Of a stretch of 49,125 nt of DNA, positions 43,737 to 49,125 are shown one piece after another. Source of the DNA: Pelagibacterales bacterium SAG-MED43 (GTDB lineage Bacteria; Pseudomonadota; Alphaproteobacteria; Pelagibacterales; Pelagibacteraceae); contig JACWEK010000005.1 of NCBI GenBank assembly GCA_014653535.1, positions 1 through 49,125 on the forward strand, in the 5' to 3' direction. A model generated the notes under the pieces. The model saw only the letters and a program-made list of their open reading frames with translations. It did no database searches and was not told the origin of the DNA. The position numbers and the translations under genes were made by a program. Position 1 is the stretch's first letter. Each line of letters starts with the position of its first letter.

Positions 43737-44104
43737 TTCATAAATTTTGTAAGGTCAGGTTTAAAATAATTAGGACCTTTCATTACCTTACCTGAGTCAT
43801 TGTAAATTGGTTTTCCATTTTCATCTAACTTGCTCATATTAGAGCTCTGAACCTCTTCAAAACACTTGTCTAAATTAATACCTAATGCATGCCCTGCTCC
43901 ATAAGTTACATATAAAATATCTGTAAGTGCATCAGCGACCTCTAGCAAATCTTTATTATTCATGGCCTCTGTAAGCTCATCAAGTTCCTCTTTGATAAGA
44001 TCAATCCTAAGTTTATTGATTTTCTCAGTACTAAAAGATGGTTTATTTTTAACCTCTTGTCCAAAAGTTTTCATGAAAATTCCAACCTTACTAAAATTTG
44101 ACAT
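43733..44104 (-). CDS. MazG-like nucleotide pyrophosphohydrolase
   Basis: A 123-residue all-alpha NTP-PPase. The metal-binding pattern is EELDELTEAM (39-48) followed by LEVADALTDILYVTYGAG, i.e. E-E-x-x-D then E-x-x-D helices that hold Mg. It resembles the phage/phosphoribosyl-ATP-type branch more than the long MazG. It probably hydrolyses a nucleoside triphosphate or related damaged nucleotide. Strong Shine-Dalgarno (AGGAG) before the ATG. Divergent from fumC. Confidence 0.82.
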   Translation of the reverse strand: MSNFSKVGIFMKTFGQEVKNKPSFSTEKINKLRIDLIKEELDELTEAMNNKDLLEVADALTDILYVTYGAGHALGINLDKCFEEVQSSNMSKLDENGKPIYNDSGKVMKGPNYFKPDLTKFMN

Positions 44105-44170
44105 ATTGCTCCTGTAAGTTTTATAAAATTAATGTATATTTATAATAATTTATTAAATACTTATTAATCA

Positions 44171-45559
44171 ATGAAATTAAGAAAAGAATTTGACAGTATA
44201 GGTTCCATTAATGTCCCAGGGGACAAATACTGGGGCGCCTCGACACAAAGATCTAATAAGTTTTTTAATATTGGAAAAATTTTAGTAAATATTTCAATAA
44301 TCAAATCTATTGCAATTATTAAAAGATCGGCCGCTATTGTTCATTTAAAGGATAAATTAATTGATAAAAAAATTTCAAAAGCAATTGTTAAAGCATCTGA
44401 TGAGGTGATTAAAGGTAAACTTGATAAAAATTTTCCACTAAAAGTTTGGCAAACAGGTTCTGGAACTCAGACAAATATGAATGTAAATGAAGTAATTGCT
44501 AATAGAGCTATTGAAATTTTAGGTGGCAAAAAAGGAACAAAAAAACCTGTACACCCAAATGACCACGTAAATAAATCTCAATCTACAAACGATGTTTTCC
44601 CAACTGCAATGCATATTTCAATTGCACAAGAGACCCTAGTGAAAATGCTGCCAAGTTTGAAAATTTTAGAGAGAGAATTAAAAAATAAATCTAAAAAATT
44701 CAAAGATATTGTTAAAATAGGAAGAACTCATCTACAAGATGCAACTCCAATCTCACTTGGACAAGAATTTTCAGGATATCATGCTCAAGTTAAAAAAAGC
44801 ATTGAAAGAATAGAATATGCTTTAAGGGAAATTTTATTCCTAGCTCAAGGAGGAACAGCAGTAGGAACTGGAATTAATTCAAAAAAAAACTTTGATAAAA
44901 AAATTATTAAAGAAATTGCAAAATTTACAAGAATAAGATTTAAACCTGCTCCAAATAAATTTGCAGAACTTGCTGCTCACGATGCAATTGTAAATTTTTC
45001 AGGTTCATTAAATACATGTGCTGTTGCTTTAATGAAAATTTCAAATGACATAAGATTTTTAGGCTCAGGACCTAGAGCTGGATATGGAGAATTAATCTTA
45101 CCTGAAAATGAACCTGGATCATCAATAATGCCAGGAAAAGTTAATCCAACTCAATGCGAAGCCGTTACAATGGTTTGTGTCAAAGTGATTGGTAATAATA
45201 ATGGAATTACTATGGCAGGTTCTCATGGCCATTTTGAACTAAATGTATTTAAGCCTTTAATTGCGCATAATATTTTGCAATCAATTGATTTAATTGCAGA
45301 TAGTTCAAAAAATTTTGCTATCTACTGCGTTAAAGGTATTAGGGCTAATAAAAAGAAAATTCAAGAACACTTAGATAATTCACTAATGCTTGTCACAGCA
45401 TTAGCGCCTCACATTGGGTATGATAAAGCTGCTAAAATTGCAAAAACAGCGTTAAAAAATGATACTACCCTAAAATACGAGACTTTAAAAACAGGATTAA
45501 TTAATGAGAAAGATTACGATAAAATTGTTGATCCTAAAAAAATGATATATCCAAGCTAA
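44171..45559 (+). CDS. fumC: Fumarate hydratase class II
   Basis: TCA-cycle fumarase, iron-free and oxygen-stable. In the 462-residue protein, WQTGSGTQTNMNVNEVIANR (about 97-116), GRTHLQDATPISLGQEFSGY and the superfamily signature GSSIMPGKVNPTQCE are complete, as is the catalytic His/Ser region. It suits an aerobic marine cell and, with icd, is one of two TCA genes here. Its stop overlaps the AsmA-like stop by 4 bases. Confidence 0.97.
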   Translation: MKLRKEFDSIGSINVPGDKYWGASTQRSNKFFNIGKILVNISIIKSIAIIKRSAAIVHLKDKLIDKKISKAIVKASDEVIKGKLDKNFPLKVWQTGSGTQTNMNVNEVIANRAIEILGGKKGTKKPVHPNDHVNKSQSTNDVFPTAMHISIAQETLVKMLPSLKILERELKNKSKKFKDIVKIGRTHLQDATPISLGQEFSGYHAQVKKSIERIEYALREILFLAQGGTAVGTGINSKKNFDKKIIKEIAKFTRIRFKPAPNKFAELAAHDAIVNFSGSLNTCAVALMKISNDIRFLGSGPRAGYGELILPENEPGSSIMPGKVNPTQCEAVTMVCVKVIGNNNGITMAGSHGHFELNVFKPLIAHNILQSIDLIADSSKNFAIYCVKGIRANKKKIQEHLDNSLMLVTALAPHIGYDKAAKIAKTALKNDTTLKYETLKTGLINEKDYDKIVDPKKMIYPS

Positions 45560-47043
45560 AAATTTTTAAAAAAACTTTTTATTGTATTTCTAATCACGAT
45601 TTTATTAAATACATTCTCTTTATCTGAATTAAAACTATTTATAAATTTTTCTAAATTTTGATTAGTTTTTCCATCTACTTTTAAGTTATTTATTTCTATA
45701 AACTTATCATCTAAATTAAAGAAAAAACCAAAATTAATCTTTTTAATATTTTTTCTATCGACTCTATTAAGTTGATAATGTGCATAAAATTCCATAGCAT
45801 CTATAAAATTTAGATTAACATAACCTGCAAAAGTCAACTTATTGTTGTCAATAATCAATTGTACCTCATCCATGTTTACAATTACAGACTCTTTAAAGGT
45901 AGTTTTTAAATTATTAATAAAAATGTCTCCTTCTTCGAGAAGAATATTAAATTTTACTTCGTCTAAAAAATTTATACCCTCAACATCTTTTATAATAAAA
46001 TTTATTTTCCCATTTAAGTTTTTGTTATTAAGAATTTCTGAATTAATTAAATTTTCAAATATTGAATTGTCTTTAAATATTTTTTTTAAATCTATTCTGG
46101 ATATTTCTAAATCAGAAGAAAGAAAGAATGGTTTGATATTTATATCTCCTATAACTTTATTATCATTTGTATTAAATTTTAAGGAATTCTTTTTAAGTGA
46201 ATAGTATATTTCTATATTCTTATTAATTAAAGTTATATCTAATTGACCATCTAATTTTTTATTATTATAATTTGAGTCATTTATTATATTCAATCTTAGT
46301 TGATGTGAGTCTAATTCAGTTAAAATCTTTTTTTCAACAATATTATGATTAACATCAAAACTTATTGGAATAGTAAATATATTGAATTTGGAATTAAGTT
46401 TTTGTAAAGAGTTTTCTAGATTTAAATAGTTAAGTGTTTTTATATCAGTAAGAAAAATAACATCTTCATTTTTATTTAAATAAAATAATTTACTATCAAA
46501 AAAATTTATTTTCTGTTTACTCTTATTATTGTTTAATAGTTTTATAAAAAAATCAAAATTTGAACTATTTACTTTAAAATCTGTTTTTTTAAAATTTAAA
46601 TCTTTAATAATGATATTGTTTGAAAAAAAAAAATTTTTAATAAAGATCGGAATTCTGGTATTATTTGATTGTGCAATTTCACCTGATTTATAATTAATAA
46701 TTGTATTCTCAGAAAAAAAATGCGGTCTTGGTAATATACCATATCTTAATGAATGATCTAATTTAACTTCTAAATTGTATTTTTTTAATATTTGATTTTC
46801 TATTTGAGCTCTAATTTTATCTTTGTCATACAATCCAGGTAGCGAAAAAAAACTAATTATACTAATAAAAATGATTGCTATACCAAAATATATTCTCTTA
46901 TCAATTGTTTGAAAAATCTTTTGGTAATTTTTTTTCTTTTTAGAAAAATTTTCATGAAAAAAGTTAAAAAAACTTTCTATTCGCTTAGTTATTGATAATA
47001 GTAATCTTATAAATTTTTTATAAAATGAATTTTTTTTTAACAT
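45556..47043 (-). CDS. AsmA-like envelope protein
   Basis: A 495-residue protein with a basic N-terminal cytoplasmic part (about 1-50), one membrane helix (about 51-70) and a large periplasmic region of beta-rich Asn/Lys/Ile sequence. The segment after the helix (RAQIENQILKKYNLEVKLDHSLRYGILPRPHF) is the AsmA/TamB-like 'chorein' start: initial helix, then 'P.P' strand. AsmA proteins help move lipids to the outer membrane. It is shorter than E. coli AsmA (617) and starts only 29 bases from the helicase start. Confidence 0.72.
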   Translation of the reverse strand: MLKKNSFYKKFIRLLLSITKRIESFFNFFHENFSKKKKNYQKIFQTIDKRIYFGIAIIFISIISFFSLPGLYDKDKIRAQIENQILKKYNLEVKLDHSLRYGILPRPHFFSENTIINYKSGEIAQSNNTRIPIFIKNFFFSNNIIIKDLNFKKTDFKVNSSNFDFFIKLLNNNKSKQKINFFDSKLFYLNKNEDVIFLTDIKTLNYLNLENSLQKLNSKFNIFTIPISFDVNHNIVEKKILTELDSHQLRLNIINDSNYNNKKLDGQLDITLINKNIEIYYSLKKNSLKFNTNDNKVIGDINIKPFFLSSDLEISRIDLKKIFKDNSIFENLINSEILNNKNLNGKINFIIKDVEGINFLDEVKFNILLEEGDIFINNLKTTFKESVIVNMDEVQLIIDNNKLTFAGYVNLNFIDAMEFYAHYQLNRVDRKNIKKINFGFFFNLDDKFIEINNLKVDGKTNQNLEKFINSFNSDKENVFNKIVIRNTIKSFFKNF

Positions 47044-47072
47044 TGATTAATGCTTATAAATAAATAATTGAA

Positions 47073-49106
47073 ATGGTAAACGCAGATTATTTAAAAAATT
47101 TGAATGAAGCACAAAAACAAGCGGTAACTTATCTAGAAGGGCCATTATTAATCGTTGCTGGCGCTGGATCTGGAAAAACTAAAGTTTTAACAAGTAGAAT
47201 AGCTCATATAATAAAAGAAAGAAAAGCCTATCCTAATCAAATTTTATCCGTAACCTTTACTAATAAGGCTGCAAAAGAAATGCAATCGAGAGTTAGTAGA
47301 ATACTTGGGGCAGAAGCAACTGGATTATCTTGGTCAGGAACTTTTCACTCAATATGTGCAAAATTATTGAGAAAACATGCATCGGCTGTGAAATTAAATT
47401 CAAATTTTACAATTATAGATACTGATGATCAAATCAGATTGATTAAAAATATTTGTAAAGCAGAAAACATAGATGTTAAACAACTTGCTCCAAGATATGT
47501 TCTTGCAATAATTGATAAGTGGAAAAATAAAGGACATTATCCAAGCGAGGTTAATATAAACCAAAAAGATATTTATGAAAAAACTATCTTACCTGTTTAT
47601 AAAATTTATCAACAAAAACTTAAAGATTTGAATGCTTGTGATTTTGGTGATTTAATTTTACATGTTGTTAAAATTTTTGAAAAAAATATCGATATTAGAG
47701 AAATATATTCAAAAAATTTTAAGTATATTTTGGTCGATGAATACCAAGACACTAATTATATTCAAAGTAGATGGTTAAATTTATTAGCAGAAAAAAATAA
47801 AAACCTTTGTTGTGTGGGTGATGATGATCAGTCAATCTATAGTTGGCGTGGTGCAGAAATAAAAAATTTTTTAGAATTTGATCAAATTTATAAAAATACA
47901 AAAGTGATTAGACTTGAACAAAACTATCGATCAACACAAAATATTTTATCTGTTGCATCCCAACTAATATCTCACAACGAGAATAGAGTAGGAAAAACTC
48001 TAACAGCAACTATGGAGGATGGTGACTTAATAAATTTAAATTGTTATAAAAATGGAAAAGATGAAGCTATTGGTATTTCAGATGAAATAGAAAAAAATAA
48101 AAAAAAATTTTCATATAATAATATTGCAATTCTCGTTAGAGCAATATTTCAAACTAGAGAATTCGAAGAAAGATTTTTGAAAATTGGACTACCTTATAGA
48201 ATTTTAGGAGGTACTAAGTTTTATGAGAGGGCTGAAATTAAAGATTGTGTTGCTTACTTAAGAATAGTTTATCAAAATAGAGATGATCTTGCTTTTGAAA
48301 GGATAGTAAATAATCCAAAAAGATCTATTGGGGATAACACATTGAAACAAATTCATGAATTTGCTAAAAAAAATTCTTCCAGTCTTGAATTTGCTTCAAG
48401 AAAGATGATTGAACAAAATCTTATCAAGCCCAAAACTAAATTAGGATTATCAATTTTTTTAAATTCTATTTTAAAATGGAGGAACGATTTAGAAAACAAT
48501 AAAATCAATCATATAAAATTATTACAAATTATATTAGATGAGTCAGGTTATTCAGCTAAGTTAAAAAATAAAAAAGATTTAGAAAATGAAAACCGACTTG
48601 AAAATATTAAAGAATTACTGAGTGCAATGAAAGAATTTGATAATCTTGAGAGTTTTTTAGAACATGTCTCATTAGCAACTGCAATAGATCAAGATTGGGA
48701 AGGACAAAAAGTGAATATGATGACTATGCATGCAGCTAAAGGTTTAGAGTTTGATTTTGTATTTTTACCTGGTTGGGAAGAAGGTCTATTTCCACATCAA
48801 AAGTCAGTAGAGGAAAAAGGACAAAATGGATTAGAAGAAGAAAGAAGATTAGCTTACGTTGGAATTACTAGGGCCAAGAAAAAAGCAATAATATCATTTT
48901 CAATGAACAGATTTTATCAAGGAGATTGGATAGATAGTATGGCATCTAGATTTATTGATGAACTTCCCAATGATTATTTGGAGAAAAATTCAGTTTTTGA
49001 AGAAGATAAAAATGAAATAGAAGATTTTGAATTCAACCAAGATTTTGAAATTGAGAGTGAAACCAGAAGTCCTGGGTGGATAAGATATCAGAAGAGAATA
49101 AAATAA
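47073..49106 (+). CDS. uvrD: ATP-dependent DNA helicase UvrD/PcrA
   Basis: SF1A 3'-5' helicase for repair and replication-conflict handling. In the 677-residue protein all motifs are present: Q-motif LNEAQKQAV, motif I GAGSGKTKVLTSR (about 30-42), Ia TFTNKAAKEM, II VDEYQDTN, III GDDDQSIYSWRGA, IV EQNYRST, V MTMHAAKGLEFDFVFLPGWE and VI RRLAYVGITRAKK. The C-terminal tail is short and acidic compared with E. coli UvrD. No SOS box is evident at its start. Confidence 0.96.
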   Translation: MVNADYLKNLNEAQKQAVTYLEGPLLIVAGAGSGKTKVLTSRIAHIIKERKAYPNQILSVTFTNKAAKEMQSRVSRILGAEATGLSWSGTFHSICAKLLRKHASAVKLNSNFTIIDTDDQIRLIKNICKAENIDVKQLAPRYVLAIIDKWKNKGHYPSEVNINQKDIYEKTILPVYKIYQQKLKDLNACDFGDLILHVVKIFEKNIDIREIYSKNFKYILVDEYQDTNYIQSRWLNLLAEKNKNLCCVGDDDQSIYSWRGAEIKNFLEFDQIYKNTKVIRLEQNYRSTQNILSVASQLISHNENRVGKTLTATMEDGDLINLNCYKNGKDEAIGISDEIEKNKKKFSYNNIAILVRAIFQTREFEERFLKIGLPYRILGGTKFYERAEIKDCVAYLRIVYQNRDDLAFERIVNNPKRSIGDNTLKQIHEFAKKNSSSLEFASRKMIEQNLIKPKTKLGLSIFLNSILKWRNDLENNKINHIKLLQIILDESGYSAKLKNKKDLENENRLENIKELLSAMKEFDNLESFLEHVSLATAIDQDWEGQKVNMMTMHAAKGLEFDFVFLPGWEEGLFPHQKSVEEKGQNGLEEERRLAYVGITRAKKKAIISFSMNRFYQGDWIDSMASRFIDELPNDYLEKNSVFEEDKNEIEDFEFNQDFEIESETRSPGWIRYQKRIK

Positions 49107-49107
49107 A

Positions 49108-49125
49108 GTGAGTAAGAAAATTGAG
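49108..49125 (+). CDS. Possible start of the next gene (six codons)
   Basis: GTG one base after the uvrD stop opens a frame MSKKIE up to the window edge. The tight spacing fits the gene coupling in this genome. In many alphaproteobacteria a ribosomal-protein L11 methyltransferase follows the helicase, but six codons cannot identify it. Confidence 0.3.

Overview
The window looks like a piece of a SAR11 (Candidatus Pelagibacter-type, Alphaproteobacteria) chromosome. The evidence is a strongly AT-rich sequence, proteins rich in Lys, Asn and Ile, almost no intergenic space, several stop-to-stop overlaps, a blue-tuned proteorhodopsin followed by a ferredoxin/reductase/GST set, and alphaproteobacterial SOS-type sites (GAAC-N7-GAAC). 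I see no insertion sequence, prophage, CRISPR array or rRNA. No gene-free stretch exceeds about 210 bases.

Layout. 1-3559 (minus) is a polyamine/opine-type ABC importer: permease (cut by the window edge), binding protein with its own promoter and terminator-like hairpin, and ATPase. 3616-5532 (minus) holds an ectoine-hydrolase-like M24 protein and a maleate-isomerase/EutA-like protein. Divergent from these, 5673-9695 (plus) is a tightly coupled four-gene operon: luciferase-like flavin monooxygenase, AA_synth/DUF1185 protein, alpha/beta hydrolase and aldehyde dehydrogenase. The whole 1-9695 region reads as one uptake-and-catabolism island for a small nitrogenous compound, possibly an N-heterocycle or betaine. 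Its substrate cannot be read from the sequence.

9701-24454 is mostly housekeeping: panB, guaA, a small TPR protein, a guaB without CBS domains, rlmE, a GT8-like glycosyltransferase, pssA-psd, icd, alaS, recA, a TolC-like protein, a glycerate-kinase-like P-loop protein and a GFA protein. 24451-27049 has a secreted polysaccharide-lyase-like protein and, divergently, umuDC under a perfect SOS box that touches the umuD start codon. 27065-31448 has envelope glycosyltransferases, dksA, a MOSC protein, a phytanoyl-CoA-dioxygenase gene split by an A8 run, and two tiny membrane ORFs coupled to it.

31449-34267 (minus) is the proteorhodopsin locus, and 34478-36704 (plus) is prpE plus an SMR transporter. 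36704-39493 is a very A/T-rich surface-polysaccharide-like cassette (FAD oxidoreductase, Gfo/Idh/MocA-like protein, GT2). 39512-49125 returns to core genes: a dihydroorotase, ygfZ, tRNA-Leu(GAG), nadA-nadC, a MazG-like protein, fumC, an AsmA-like protein, a UvrD/PcrA helicase and the first codons of a next gene.

Most interesting are the 3616-9695 catabolic cluster, SOS control of umuDC with an almost leaderless transcript, the slippery A8 frameshift with two linked micro-ORFs, the CBS-less IMP dehydrogenase, and the use of hairpins to insulate highly expressed genes (binding protein, proteorhodopsin) from their downstream partners.
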